Shown here: in pieces, positions 13,950-29,200 of the stretch
Layout: every line of letters begins with the position of its first letter
Numbering within the stretch: position 1 is the first letter of the stretch
Assembly: GCF_026230105.1 (NCBI RefSeq)
Contig: NC_079475.1
Location: 12,478,125 to 12,542,124, forward strand
Source of the DNA: Diorhabda sublineata
Lineage: Eukaryota > Arthropoda > Insecta > Coleoptera > Chrysomelidae
Direction of reading: 5' to 3'
DNA: 64,000 nucleotides
Notes under the pieces: generated by a model
What the model was told of the DNA's origin: nothing
Databases searched by the model: none
Seen by the model: the letters and a program-made list of their open reading frames with translations, nothing else
Made by a program: the position numbers and the translations under genes

Positions 13950-14274
13950 TCACAATTGAGAAGAACTAGTACTCTCATCCTCAGAATTACTTTCTGAAAT
14001 CATGGCTTCGCCTGCCAAATGCTTCGGACTTGGGAGCGCTTGAACACCGCTTCGTCGGTCTAGTTCACTTGGCAATGCAGGAAGTCGTAAATCATCGTCA
14101 TTATATTCATCTAAATCGAGATGGTCGTGATCTTCGAGTTTCATGCAGGAATTTGACAATTCGTAGCTTTCGTCTTGGTGTTCATCGTATTTGCCGTTCG
14201 TTGACCACATAAATATATCGTTATCGGAATCGCCGTTTCTGGAATTTGCTGAACATGGTCTATCCAGTTCATTC
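13950..14274 (-). CDS. MTUS-like gene, terminal coding exon
   Basis: It starts after a TTATTTAG acceptor with phase-2 continuity (AA|G) and runs 107 codons to TGA at 13952-13950. It encodes NELDRPCSANSRNGDSDND, then an acidic region (HDHLDLDEYNDDDLRLPAL) and ends EDESTSSSQL. The acidic C-terminus contrasts with the basic middle of the protein. The following 200 bases (to about 13750) are AT-rich and include ATAAAAAAATATTG and AATAAAG-like sequences on the reading strand's complement, but no clear poly(A) site was fixed. Confidence 0.76.
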
Positions 14275-17200
14275 CTAAATAATTAATAATCTATTTAAAA
14301 ATTTGAACGAAACCGTTCATATAATAAGTAATTGGAAGTATTTATAACAATTTGAGTCTTAATTAAAACTTAATTATCATTATACCCTGTATTATTTGAA
14401 TGCAATGCTACTTATATTTGGAATAAGATAATTATTCATCAAAATATAATGTTCCCGAAATTCCATAAAACACGCAAGTTTTCTCGGTGATCACCTCTTC
14501 ATTTGTCTGAAATCGTTTTCCACCAAGTCTTTGGAGGGAGCAAATCGGGTGGATATGGCGGATGAGGCATCAAAAAGTATCAGCAAATCAGCATTAAATT
14601 ATTATTAAACAATCATTTCAATTCATAATGCGAGCTTTTGATCAACATTATACAAAACTTAGAAAAATATTGCGTAGCTGTTCGGTTGATGTATTCACTT
14701 TGTTAGGTAACAGAAATGTGTTGTATTTGACCATCATTAAGTTCAAGGGTACGAGTTTCTGGAGTATTTACAGTAAATTGCACTCCTGGACATTTAGTAT
14801 CATACGTATTCATATAGCTACTGTTAAAAGTAGAGAAGCACTCGCAAATAATTCCTTGGGACGGAGCACTTTCAGGATAATAGTCACGTAACTTTTTTCG
14901 GTTTCGTATATGAGTATTAAAAATAATCGATTTGTTAAATTCAACTGAAAGTTTGATAGGTATCGTCAGAAAAATTGTGACAACAAACCACATAATCGCC
15001 ATATCGGAAAAGTAGTTTTTCCATAATATATTTTATCTTCAGTTCGAACTTACTCCAAATATATCGTTAGTTCTGGTGATTGATATAAAAGTCTTTATAG
15101 CCTTTTGAGTGACAAAAATATATTATTATAATTACATGGAAATTCTTGAAATTCATAAATTTTAAACAAATAAATGGGGATTTGGAAAATCCGAAATTTT
15201 AGCACACTATGTAAAATCTTATAACGTAAAAAGACTATCTCAATGTATGGTACAGTATTATCACTTACTTATTTGTAGTTAAAATGGCGCTAGAAGAAGA
15301 GCTCTGGTTAAGAGGATTACGAATTCGAGGTCTTTTATTGGATGGTGACTTTGTAGGAGTATTTTTCGAAGGTGTCGTATTTCTGAAACTCCTTCTAACA
15401 ATTCTACTGGCCACAACCTCCGGACTTTCATCCATTTCCAGTACGTAACTGACGGAATCCGATTTCTCAACGATTGCCTTAACTTTTGGTGAAGCTGGTG
15501 GAGACAAATCGTCAGTTTCGAATTCAACGTTAAAGGATTTTCTTCCACGAAATTCTTCGCCATTATTCGATCTGCTTACAAAAATAATTAACTTAACAAA
15601 AACAATATCCACAGATCTTGATGTTGCATTTTTCTTTATAATTTTTTTTATTCATAACTTTGAATACGAAAAGATCTGCAAAAATTTTTTCTCCAGTCTT
15701 CCGTTCAGTTTATGTTAATCCAAAAAATAACTTATTTGAAAATTCAAAATATACGAAAACAATAAGACTAATAAATTTATTAACGAGCCAGGTGATAAAA
15801 TTTTGATATTATGTATATTTATTTACTATTACCTTCAATATATACCCATCAAAACAAAATCAACGGCTACACTGATTTTTTCGTGCTCAATTACATCAAT
15901 TACAAATACCGTGTGCGCAATGGTTTATTTCTAAGAAATAAATTACTAAATTTCCATGCAATTTATTTTAATATGACGATCATTTTTTCTAATCAACTCC
16001 CTACTTTCTTTGAAATTGGTTTTTTAACCGTGAGCTTTGTTTTCATCTCTAACCTTTAATTTGTTTCATAACTTACCTATTTGTATAAGTGCGTTCTCTA
16101 AAAGACATAGCCCGTTCTAAGCTCAAACGGGTCGAGTTGTGCCTTTCATTGAAACTAGAGCTCATCATAGAACGATTAAAAACAGTCTCTTCAGCTCGTT
16201 CTAGGACTTTATTAATAACTTCCTTGTTTTGTTTCAATTTCCATTGTAGTTCTTCGTTGTACTGAGACAGTCGTCTTTTTTGAATTGTTTCTTCTTTGAA
16301 GCTCTCTTGTAGCTTATGATTTTCTTGAATAAGCGATCTATAAGTAATAGAATGAACGTTATATTCATATCAAAAGTTAATATATCAAATATATCAATAA
16401 CTTTTTCTATAAAAAAAAAGAAAATTAAGATTAAATGATTTAAGAATTGAAAAATTAACGAAATTTGTATTACTATCTTACTTTTCAGTATCAGCTTTCC
16501 TTTCAAGTTGTAGCTGAAGATCTTCACATCTAGCATTTAGTACCCTCGCTTTTTCTTCAGCACCTATAAGCATTTCTGCCCTTTGATTCGTTTCAGCTAA
16601 AGATTTTCTTAGTTCGGCTACTTCGTTTTGTTTTAATTCAAGAACCGCCCTTAGTGATTGTACTTCCTACAAATATAAATCTTGTTATTTGTTTGTTCTT
16701 TATTAATACGGGTATAATTAAAAACATTACGAGGTGTGGCTATGAAGTAGGCTTGGTTAATGATTGTCAGCCTACTCTTCCGAATGCAATGTCTACCGTG
16801 TCTGTAAACAAACCAGTGTAACCGTGGCCTTCATGTGTATAAATAAATTTCACATAAAACATAAAAAATGGGCGCGTGAAAGATTTGCAAAAAAAGACTT
16901 CCTACACTGTTTCGAACAATGGAAAATTAGCAAGGAGTGATGTAGGGATAGAGGAGGGGTATATATTGAAGATGATACTAAATAAATATACATAATATCA
17001 TAATCAAATGTTTTATATCACTAATCTCATTATTTAATAGCCATACCTCGTATTTATGAAGTTTTAGAAATATCAAATACAGTCAAACCTGGATAAGTTA
17101 GAACTGGGTAAGTGAGAAAACTGTATAAGTGAGAGTAATAGCCGAGATCCCTCATTTTAAGCTCCCAAAACCCCTATAGGCGAGAAACAGAAACCTCTGT

Positions 17201-20200
17201 AAGAGAGTCGTTTTTCCCTCATAGACGTCCGTTAGTGAGACTGCTACTTATCTATACCTCTATAAGCGACAGTCGAGCTTTATTTACAAATTAAACATGT
17301 ATGTGCTATTTTATGACTCATTCTTAACTTTCGTGGAACTTCCTACCTTTGTTTTTGTATTCTCGTCAATATTGTACCTATTCTATTTCGTACCTATTCT
17401 AGTTTGTGGAACTAAATAATGTTGTTATTTTATCGCATTCTTTTCAAATAGACACGTATGCCTGTGTACCGTCCTGTTTGTCGGACTTACTCAGTTTATA
17501 GTTATCAATTGCGAAGGAAAATTCTGTTCTGCATCATGTCAAAACGGAAAATTAAAGTACTGTTATTCAGTGATAAACTTAAAATAGTGAATGCATTTGA
17601 ATCCGGAAAATCGCGAAATGAAATTCAGAGAGAGTTCAATTTACCAGAATCCACCTATAATAAAATTATAAAATCAAAAGACTCTATAAAGTCTGAGTGC
17701 TCTGATGGATATAGAAATATTAAGAGTTAGAGCTAGAGTTTCTGAATTTCCCAATATCGAAAAGTGCCTTTTGGAATGGATAAAACAACTCTCGATAAGA
17801 ATATTCCCATAGATGGACCTTTGTTGAAAGAAAAATCAAAAGAGTTTGCTACAAAACTGGGAATCCAGAACTTTTCTGCTAGCAACGGCTGGTTAGAGGG
17901 TTTTAAAAGGCGTCATGACATAGCTTTCAAAAAAACAGCTGGAGAAAGTAAATTTGTGGACCAAGATGTGTGCAACCACTGGACTGAAGATCTTTTAGAA
18001 GGGTATGAACCAGACGATATTTACAACGCGGATGAAACTGCTTTGTAAACATTTACGTTTAAAGGCGAAAAATGCCATGGAGGAAAAACAAAGCAAGGAA
18101 CGCCTTACACTTCTCCAAAGCGACCTAGATGTTTTAAAGGTGTCGAGACTCTACCTGCTGATTATGCCAATAATTTGTTGAAAAAAGTTGACAGACAAAT
18201 GAAGATAAACTGAAAAAAATTCTGCTATTCATTGACAACTGCCTGCTGCCCATACGGACTTACCAACACTTGCAAAGGTAAAAGTAATGTTTTTACCTGC
18301 TAACACCACTAATAAACTTTAGATTAAGGCATAATTCACACTTTTTAAACGCTTTTACCGCAGAGAAGTCGTTAAACATATTCTTACGAGCCTGGAAGAA
18401 AACAGTAGCCCTGACATTAACGTACTTCTAGCTATGAAATTTGCTAGAAAAGCATGCTACTTAGTCAGTGACGTTACTGTCAAAAACTGCTTCAAAAAAG
18501 CTGGGTTTTGGAAAAGTACAGATGAGCAAGACCTGCCAGAGGAAAATGATGTTGAAGTTGGACCTATCAACGAGGAATGGACTAAGCTTGTCTCTCACGA
18601 ATCCAATATGTTAATGCCGAGCTTAGAAGATTTCGTTCAAACTGACGACGACGTAACTACCGCTGGAGAACAAACCGACGACGATATCGTTAAGAATTAT
18701 GTGAACACCTGTATTGCTGGAAATGACAGTGAAGACGAGGCACAGAAACAGAAATAAAGATCATTCCAATGAAGCCAGCTTTAAATGCGTTGGAGACGGT
18801 GCATTAGTACTTTGAATACGCGGCGGTTGTTGATCAAGCAATATTCGACAAAATTTATGAGTTAGAGGAAAACATTCAAAATACAAAAACAGAAACCCAA
18901 ACGAAACTGACGGTTTTCTTTGAGTGCAAATAAGTTCTAAATAAAATAAAATTACATAGTACATGAATTTTTGTTTTGTTTTCGTAAGCATTTAAAAATA
19001 TATTATTATGTACATAATATATGTTGTGCATATAATGCACATAATTTTATCATATTGCATATTTACTACTTTTGTACTTGTTGTTGCTGCGTATCCCTAT
19101 AAGAGAGAAACGCTACCCATGTACCTGCATTAGCGAGAAACTCGGGTTAGTGAGAAACCTCTATAAGCGAGAATGAGATTGTGCTCCCTTGTGCTTATCC
19201 AGGTTTGACTGTATATAAAATTAAACGAGTTATAAAATAAATAACAAACTGAAGAAATTGACACATTTTTAACACAAACTTCCATTTTTTTATTCTTAAT
19301 GATAACGGCTGATTGTAATTTGTCAAATATATTTCATAGGTACACAAAGAATAAGATGAGGAAACTATTATTTTCCTATTAATTTTAAAATATTACAAAC
19401 CTGTATACTAATTCCTTTGTCATCTCCGTAGCTCAATAATCTGTCATTTTCTTCTCTCAATCTTTTATTTTCTTCCGATAAACTTTTCAGTTTTTGTTCG
19501 AATTCTCCTTCGAGTTTAGTCAGCTGCAGCTTCAATTTGTAATTGTGCTCTTTCAGTAAAATTTCTTTGGTTTCGTAGTCATCTTTCAATTTCTTACTTT
19601 CATATTTAACTTTTTCTACTTCCATCTAAGAAAAAGATGTGGTTTTTAGTAACTTATAAACTAACGAATGTATAAATGTATTATGGCTATCTATCTATCC
19701 GTACTTACCCTTTTTTCGTCGATTTGTTCTCTTATAGAATCATTTTCTTCTCGGAGGATGTCTAGAGATTCCTCATGTGTTCTTTGCAATTTTTCAAATT
19801 CTTTCTTAACAGTAGCAAGTTGTTCTTCTTGCTGTTTACATAAAGCTTGAAGAGCATTTTCGTTTTCTTTTAAAATACGTTGTTCTAATCCAGCGTGGCG
19901 TTGGTTTACTAAAAAATCGTTTCTATTAAAAGCTGGAAAGATAAATGGCAACGTATATTACGAAACAAAAATATAAAAAACAATGACAGTCAATTACATT
20001 TAGCTATAAATTGAGATCAATCCAAATACGAATGTCTATATGTTTGGATAATTCTTCAGGTATAAGAGAATTCGTTCCAATATTCTATCGGAAAAAGGAT
20101 GAAAGTGTATGAAAATTGCGATACTGGAACCCTGGAACCTAATCAATATTATTAATATTTGGATATAGATAAACATTCATTTTCCTGGAATGAGCTTGAA

Positions 20201-23200
20201 ATTTATAGTATCATGATTTGCCACATGTCTTGATGAGATATTTCTGGGTTACAGTGTATGGCCTTGATTACAAGCCTATTAATTAGTGCCTACTGCCCAG
20301 CTCAGTACTTTTTTCGGGGCTACTTTCTAATATAAGCCAAAAGGAATTAATTTCAGTTTCATCTATGGCCAAATCTATGAGTTAGTGACTGCAAGAAAAA
20401 CGCCGCGGCTTAATCGCTTTAAAATATATCAGGAAACTATAACCCGAATTCAGACAGACTACCCATCAGCTGATATTATTAATTTAATGACGAGAATGCC
20501 TGCCGGACTCTTAAACATCCTATCGGCGGCATCACTTTCAATTGACTATGGTAAGTTGATTATTCCTTGAAGTAATATTATTATCAATATCATATTTTTT
20601 CTCTATCTACCATCATGTTAATTGTCGTTTTGGCATACACGTTTTTAAGCAAACATCGAGATGAAGCGATAAAAAACTTGATTGACTGTCGTTTTGAAGA
20701 AATAAACAAAATTATAGCTAAAATAGATGATTATGAGAACCCTTACGTTCTGAAATCTCATTTCTATGTTTTTCAATGACTTCTATCGCTAGAGTATGTT
20801 GAATTTTTTCTTTCGTTAAAGCGTCTTCTAATTGTTGACATGCTAGTTTGAGTTCTTCGGTTTCTTTATGAAATCTTTCCACTTGTCCTTTCAATATGGG
20901 AACTTGGAATGCTTGAACCTGAGAAAAAAGGAATGAAGATAGGATTTGCACTTCACACAAAATTAAAATAAATATTCAGACTTACGTTAAAAACGAGATG
21001 TTGTACGAGAACGGCAAGTGCTTCGGCGACAGGGGGTTGTTTAACAGGAGGTACCCTAATCGTGGCAGGGGGTCGAACGGTGGGTGACGTACGACCCCCT
21101 TTGACTGTGCCTCTGACGCACTCTGAAACAAAGAAGGTATTAAAAATAACTTCCTTTTATCGTCGCTTTCTTTCAAGTACATCTTACAAACAATATAACT
21201 TCCTGCATCCAACAAAGACTATTTTATGCTGGCAAGGAAAATACTAATTTTTCAATAAAACGACTCAAACATCGATATTTAAGTCCCGGCATCTGTGAAA
21301 ATAACAATTTTGTCAATTGCACGTCGTAAACGTCATGTTTTGTTTCCTTTTAACTATTCGCGTCGTTTGTTACCGGTGTATGTGAGGCATTTTCAAGTTC
21401 CTATGGAACTACTGAGGATATCCGTTTCTAAATTTATTTTGGGTTGTAATGAATATGTTGTATAATTTTGAAATTTATCGTTAAAGAAATATCGAGTGCA
21501 AAAACAGTTCCGTTCATAATTTAGCTTTTATATAGCTCAATTACTACAGCCATTTGGGATACAATAATTAATATGAGCTGGTAATTTATGAGGCTCGTGC
21601 CAAAAAGTTGTTTCATCTTCTTTACAGCATACACATATTTTCTCAAAACTAATGAGCACTTTTTTCAAGGTTTCTCCAGCAAGCATATTGCAATTGAATA
21701 TTATTCAGCTCAAATTATAGTTCCAGTCACCTTTATCATCTTTACTGTCTATTTCCTCTTCGAATTGATTACCTAACTTCATAGTTTAGCACAATAAAAA
21801 TAATACATGATACAATACAAGCTTTTTGACAAAGTTCAATCTATATATTTGGTGCTTCATAAATAGCAAAAAGAAGACGATAATAACTTATTTATCAAGT
21901 GTGAAGTTACGGTCTGTAATGAAAGTTAACTAACAAAAACCCTATGATTACATTCGCTGCGCTTGTTTGATCTGTCAGGGTATTCCAAGGGCAATGTCAA
22001 CCTGCCCCACTACAACCTTGGAGACGCTACTAAAGCTGCCACCCATTCACTTTATAGTGAACAATTTAGCGATCCACACAGGCTAATCCAGACAGTAAAA
22101 TTAAAACTGGGAAATCTAAGAATTCTAGAACCGATAAGGTCAATAAAAATCTTCCGCACAATCGAAATATATCTCTCTGGTACACTGACGGTTCGAAGCT
22201 AGCGCAAGAAATTAGTTTATACGTTTTCGGACAAAATTTATCTTTACACCACTAAGAAAATCACTCATTATTTTACAGGCAGAAATGCTAGCAAAAAACA
22301 AATGTGATCAGGAGGGTTTGGATAAAAGCCTTTCTAAAAAACATATTCACATTCTCTCGGATAGCCAAGCGGCCTTGAAATGTCTGAAAACTATTGATTT
22401 CATGTTCAAACTAGTGTGAGTGTACTCTAAAAACAATAGATAATGGATGAGGATCCCGACAGCCTTGCCGAAAAATGGGAGTGGTCTCCAAATCTACAAC
22501 CAAAGTCCTAATGTGACCAATTTCAATGTCAAAATATTTTATTACTCAACATATTCTCCTCTTAATTGGATACAATTATTACAGCGAACCTGCAACGTCT
22601 CTAAACCTTCCGAAAAAAATGTCTGCAAACCAGACTTCCACAGCTTTTATTATCTCCTCGTTGGAAGGAAATTTACGACTTTTTAAACTTTTTTTCAGCC
22701 GAGGAGAGAGATGATAGTCGAACGGAGCCAAATCTGGTTAACAAAGGCGGTGTTCTAGTAATTCTCGAAACACGAATTTTTTCTATGGCAACATGAGATT
22801 TGTGTGCAGGGGCGTTGTCCTGCAAAAACAAAACACCTTTGGATAGCTTTCCGCATCTTTTCTCTTCAATATTTTCCTGTAGAGTGGTCAGTAATGTCGA
22901 ATCGTAATCTCCAATTATTGTTCTACCCTTATCCAAAAAATCAATCATGATTACTCCATAGCAATCCCAAAAAAATGAAGCAAGAACTTTTCCAATAGAT
23001 GTTTGGACACGAAACTTCTTAGGTCTTGCAGAACCAGCGTGTCACCATTCCATCGATTGTTGCTTTGTTTCTGGATCATAGAAATGTACCCAAGTCTCAT
23101 CCATAGTAATAATTCGGTTAAAGAAGTCTACATCATTTTCAAATCGAGCACAGATCAAACGCGATGCTTCTACCCTTGCATGCTTTTGATCAACATTCAA

Positions 23201-26200
23201 ACGTTTGAGGATCCATTTTGCAGCAATTTTTCTCATGTCATGTACAAATTGACGTGAACTATATAATGAACACGATCGTATGAGATCATCAGTGCTTCAG
23301 ATATCCCTTCGAGCCCAATTCGACGGTCTGATAAAATCATATCATGAACTGCATCGATATTTTCGGGGACTGACTCAGAAACTGGCCTTCCCGATCGGTC
23401 ATCATCTTCAATGGAAAATTTACCTCGTTTGAAGCTTGGAGACCAATTTTTCACGGTCGCTTACGAAGGGCATCGATCACCAAGGGTATTAAGCATATCT
23501 TCGTAAATCTGCTTACCTCTAACCCTTTTAAATACAGGTACTTGATGATGGCCCGATACTCCAATTTTTCGATTTTCACAATTTCGTATCCATTCAACAA
23601 TAAATCAATATACTAGTAATGTCAATCATTCAATGTTCAATAGCCAAATTATACTTTCCAACTGGTTAAATTACAAAAACTTCCGTAATAGCTGGAGGCA
23701 GGTCAACAACTAGTAGTTGATTGGTGCCAATTCGACCGAATTTAATTTGTCATTCTTCTACGATGAGAAAATTAATTTCTTAAAAGAATAGTATGAATTT
23801 TGCAATAATTATTATTATTTTCTTCTCATTTGACCATTACTTTCAAACAGATGGTATATATACAACAACTGGTTCGATTCTTATTGGCAATTTTCGCTTT
23901 CTATGTATCTAACAATATTGTTCAAAGAAGAGAGAAAAAATAGAGGAAATTGTAGATAGAAGAAATTTCAATTAAATTCGCTCCATTTCCTTTCAGATAT
24001 GTAAATAAAACTAAAAGAGACAACAGTGTTCTGGTTGCTTGATAACAGACATTCCCGATTTGGCCAATTAGATACGTTTCTGACTTTTTCCGCTTGAACT
24101 GACTGTTGATTGAAGGACAAGAGGGAAGTCTTTAACTTTATGTTTCATATATTATTTTTAACAGATGAACAGATGAAGAACAGTTAACCGCACACGACGG
24201 CCACGAGACGATTAAAAGACCTTTTTTAATAAAATGAATCATTTGAAATACTATTTTTATAATATTGTGTGATCTATTCTCAAATTATATGATTTGAGAT
24301 ACACAGTTAGATCTAATTACACTTATATATATATATATATATATAACGCAGATCAATCACAATTGGAAAAAAATACATAGTATCACTTAAGAACCTCTTA
24401 AAAATCCGTCGTTAATTATTTTCAAAAAGTGAGTTACACTATTATTTAAAAAAACGTGTTTGTGTGAAGTACTGCATCTTTCAAACTTTTCAAATAAAAA
24501 ATAAAACTGAAACCTAGTACACTTAAGCCATATATCTTTAGGGATAAAATTACATCGCCCTGAATCGGGTCTCTAGGTGTCGGATATAATTAGATCTGTA
24601 GTGTCTACTTAAGATACATCAAAAATTCGGATTAGATCGGTTCTACTTCTTCCAATGCATGGATGCAGAATTTTTGTTGTTATAAACTAGTAAACAATTA
24701 GGTGGTAATATTGTAGGTGGAAAGGGATATTTTAAAAGTGGGAAAATATTAGATATACAGTTCCAACTAAAGCCCATATATTGGAACCTTTTAATCACAT
24801 AATATCTTTTCCTGTATTAAATCAGACCAAGAAATCTGAATCTTTAACCAACTTCATTGGAATGTCTGGCAAAACAAAGGAAGGCACTATCATTTCCTCC
24901 TTGGTCAAGATAGAATCGATTAAACAGAGTAGACTGGACTGCCGAGTTGAGCGTACACCAAAACCTTGGTGATCAAACAAATATATAACAAGGAAAGTTG
25001 ATGTCACGAAACCAATTTGAGAAAAGAGACATGGTGATAGAAAGAACCATATAAGTTTGCCAAAAAGGTATAATGTCAAGGAATTCATAAAGCATTTTCT
25101 AAGCACTGAATCCTATTACGAACGGCAACAATGTAGAATTGATTTAAACTAAGATCAATCTCACAAAAACTATGTACAATATCTGAGGATATGTGCTGGT
25201 CAAAGTTTAGAAGGATCTTTGTAATAAAATTTAAATCCCAAATGATTGTAGCCCAAATCATTTGCTTTCAGAACCGATAAAAATATTCCAAATTGTATCT
25301 ACTGAAGAAATGGCTTAAGAATCAAGAAAAAATAGTTCAAGCAATTATTTGAAAGCAAATGAAGATTTGTTTTACTTGGTTTCTGATTCCACCAGATGCA
25401 ACCATTTCCAAAAATGCCTATACAATAGGCCTTGTATGCACGACCAATCAACTTACTGAACGATCCTCACTTTTATTTCTGGGGTAAAGACTAACCAAAG
25501 TGAAGAAATTCCTTCTGTACTGTACTGTACTTTAAAAAAATAATTTGTTAAATAAGAATATTTGAAAAATTCAATATTTATGAGAGTTTTAATAACAAAT
25601 TAAAAATAAAATAAAAAAAATGTAATGTAGCGAATTATATTTAATATTTCACGAAGATGAAGTTGAAGATAGGTATCGGCCCATTGTACATGAATTTTCG
25701 GAGGAATCGAAAAAATAAATAATATAAAGGTGGTTGCATTCAAAGTTGGTATATTAAAAAATACAAATCGACGTGTCAACATTTATTTATGTATTCCAGT
25801 TGGATATTCCTGGCTGTATACATTATTTAACTACAAATTATTGAACCAAAATGTGTTTAAATTTTATAAGTACCACTTTATTACGAATTATTCTATATTA
25901 TAACAATAATTTCTTGTAATAGTTGTTTCTATTTTTGGTCCAGCAGAATTACATGACTTATAAAATCATTGTTTACAATTCGCACGCCTACGATATACAA
26001 AGTAGAACAATTTGGTCTATTGTAATGTTTTCGCGTTAATGATCGACAATTTACACTAGAGGATATGGTTTGTTTGAATATATTGGACGTAGTAGAAATT
26101 CCCGTATTTTCGTATCGTGTTTCGAGAAGAACTTTTCACAAAATATATAAGTGGCCTTTCAAGAAAACAAGGAAAAAGAAAAACTTGTGTGTTAAAAATT

Positions 26201-29200
26201 CTTTCACATTGTTTATACATAATTAGTTTCCAACAAAAGGTGAAACATGGAAGTTTCCTTTTCAAGATTATCAGGATGACCTTGCTACATCAAGAAATTT
26301 TTTAAAAAACTTTTTGCATACCTGAAGTAAACGTTTTATACAGCTTTCATTTCAGTTACTATGTAGATATTAATGGAGCAACTGGAAGATATTAATATAT
26401 TAATATAATCATTTTCCGGCACGAGTACGATTTCCGTGGAGCCTGTATTTGCCATTTTGTAAATCGACCCAAAATAAGTTGAAAATGAAGAATAAAATTT
26501 TTCGATATCTCGCTTCGTTTTCGAGATATCGATACTTGAAGTAGGAAAAATTTATTTTTAGTTAATATTTGTATATATCAACCTAACCTTCTCGTGGTGC
26601 ACTTTGAGTGTAAAAAGTTCAAAAATCGTGAATTTCTTACAGCCAAAATTGTCTACAACAATTATTCTTCGCATGAGGATTATTTTAGTTTTATTTTATT
26701 ATTATTATTTTTTCTTATGGGAGGCTTCGCTAAATAATGAAAAACAACCGACAATTCTTAATGAAAAACATCAAATTATTCACGTATTTATCATATGTTA
26801 AGTTATATTCATCATAGAGTAATGAAAGTTATCAAAAATGGCTCATTTTGTTATAAAAATCTGTTTCAATATAATTTTGGAGTATCAGGGTAAATAATAT
26901 AAAAATTAAATAAAAAATCTTTTGTTTACTGAATTACAAGATTCATATTGAATTTAAAGTGATAAAATATTCATTTGAAACGAAGTATTGAGCGCGATAA
27001 AGCGAATTATAAACTAACGTTTGATTATAACTTCAAGTATCGATATCTCGAAAATGAAGCGAGATATCAAAAAATTTCACTCTTCATTTTCGATTTATTT
27101 TGGCCTAATTAATTCCGGTGTCACAGAAATCGTACCCTTCCCCATTTTCCTATACGTTAATCAATATAAAAATGATGTAAATAACTCGACAAGTCGATCT
27201 AATTATATAGTAAATGAAAATTTCATTTAAAAGGAAACCCTCGTATGTAAAGTTAATTCAATAACGTCAAAAGTTAACAGATACGAAATAAAAAAACAAA
27301 TAAATAAGAACCTGTGAACTTGGCACTAGTTTGAAAATCTAAAAATATCAACTTCATTAGAAATTTTATTGCGTAATGGTTAAGAAACTAGATTTGAAGT
27401 ATATATGACGCATAGTTATTTTGAAAATATAAATTTCAATTTTCGACGATTTTTAAGGACTTCATATAGTATCAATTCTAAAGTGAAGGATGCTGAGTTA
27501 TAATTGTGAAGTTTGCAATACCGGAAACTTTAAAATTTGATCTGGTTAGTGTTCAACGATAATAAAAATATGGCGTATATTAATAACACTTTCTTAAACT
27601 AATAATAAGCAAATTGAATCGGAATAAGTCACTATATAGTACTGAAGATGAATGGAATTTAAGACGAAGATGATAAACATAAAAAGTTCATGGTATGAGT
27701 AAACTGGAATTTTGAAACTCTTAAGATAGTCAACTATTTGTAAATTGGAACAAAAGTAGTGTTTGACGTTGCTTAAGCGCAATTCGAATGTATTTCTGCA
27801 CTTTTATGGGAAAGTTGAGGAAACATGGTACACATTAGAGATCAAAAAACAGTTTAACCATCTCCAGCCTACAGTTGGTTAAATGAAAACTAAAGTAGTT
27901 TTCCTCCTTCACAGAATCTCTTAGTTTTTTACCATATTTTGGGATCGGGCATTAGTAGTAGATTTTTCCTGAGCTTACTATAGCAACAAGAATCCAAATT
28001 TGATGATCATTCGATCTCAAACCTACACTATGAAAACAGATGCATTGATGTATTCTATAGGATTCTTATTTCCAGCTATCTAGTATACATTTTTATATAA
28101 TACTCCATCGTACAGTGATTTCTCAAATGTTGGGACAAACTTAGTAAAGGTGGAGTTTCATCTAGCAAGAGAAAAAACTAATAATTGAAGAAAAACTTGC
28201 TACGAATTATAAGATAAATGAGAGATAACATTGTATAAAACAGAACAAATAAAAAATTAATCCAATATAAACAAAGTATAATAAACTCCATCTGCTAAAA
28301 CCAAGTAGATACTTGATACAAGCTTTCAAATTAGTTGTAACAAATTATTTCGAGTTGTTAGTTGCTGTAGTTAAATAAATTAACCCAATTGAGTAAACTG
28401 TTATTGGCCGTTTGGATAACAATTTTATTATAATGATAGAAAACATTAATTGATCATGTCAAATATACACTAAATAAATATTTCATGTATTACATCATTT
28501 ACCTGTTGTATCGACGTACATAACATCAAAAAGTTGTATAAAGTTCCAAATAATTGAATCACATTGAAGTATATTCTACACACCTACACACGATGTGATT
28601 TTCTCTTTAATATTATCAAGGATTGTCATGACTACAAGATTTATTTACAAACTCTACGACGATAATAAACATTTTGTAGTATTATTCACTTTGTTTATAC
28701 AAAAAACACATTTTCACATAAGTTTGCAAAACAAATCACTCGATTATTTTTAGATAGAAACTGACAAATTTTATTTGAGTGAACCAAACAATTTTTACTT
28801 TCCTATAGAAATGAGAATATACAAATACTCAAATAGTATAATTTATATTAATGAGTAATTAATTGAAATTTAAGTTTGATATAACGAGTTTTCTTACTAT
28901 TTATAATAAATAGTTTGACTATTAGTGCTTAATACTTCAACCGCTCGAGGAACATTATTTAAGTAATGCATTACACAACTAACAAATTATAATTCCACTC
29001 ACTTCAATTCCAGATTTAGTTGTGAAAATTAGTATTTTCAATTTCTCGGAGCTGTGGAAATATTGGAATTTTCCATAAAAAAAATAATACATAACTGGTT
29101 GGTTTAGAAAGTGCCTTATTATCAAACTGACCAATAGTGGTAATAAAAAATATAATTGACAACAGGACACAATCCATCTGTTGCTAGTCACATATTGATA

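Noticed and set aside
15400..15420. EB1-binding SxIP motif in the tail
   Set aside because: The sequence is SRIV, lacking the Pro; not a canonical motif.
15279..15563. Minus-strand ORF MAKNFVEENPLTLNSK...
   Set aside because: Wrong frame over the MTUS Ser/Pro-rich exon; phase continuity supports the other frame.
16234..16536. Minus-strand 100-codon ORF
   Set aside because: It reads through an MTUS intron in a different frame; real coding is in the exons at 16077-16337 and 16482-16666.
24822..25106. Minus-strand ORF with hydrophobic stretches
   Set aside because: No start context, splice sites or recognisable domain; the opposite strand is open as well.
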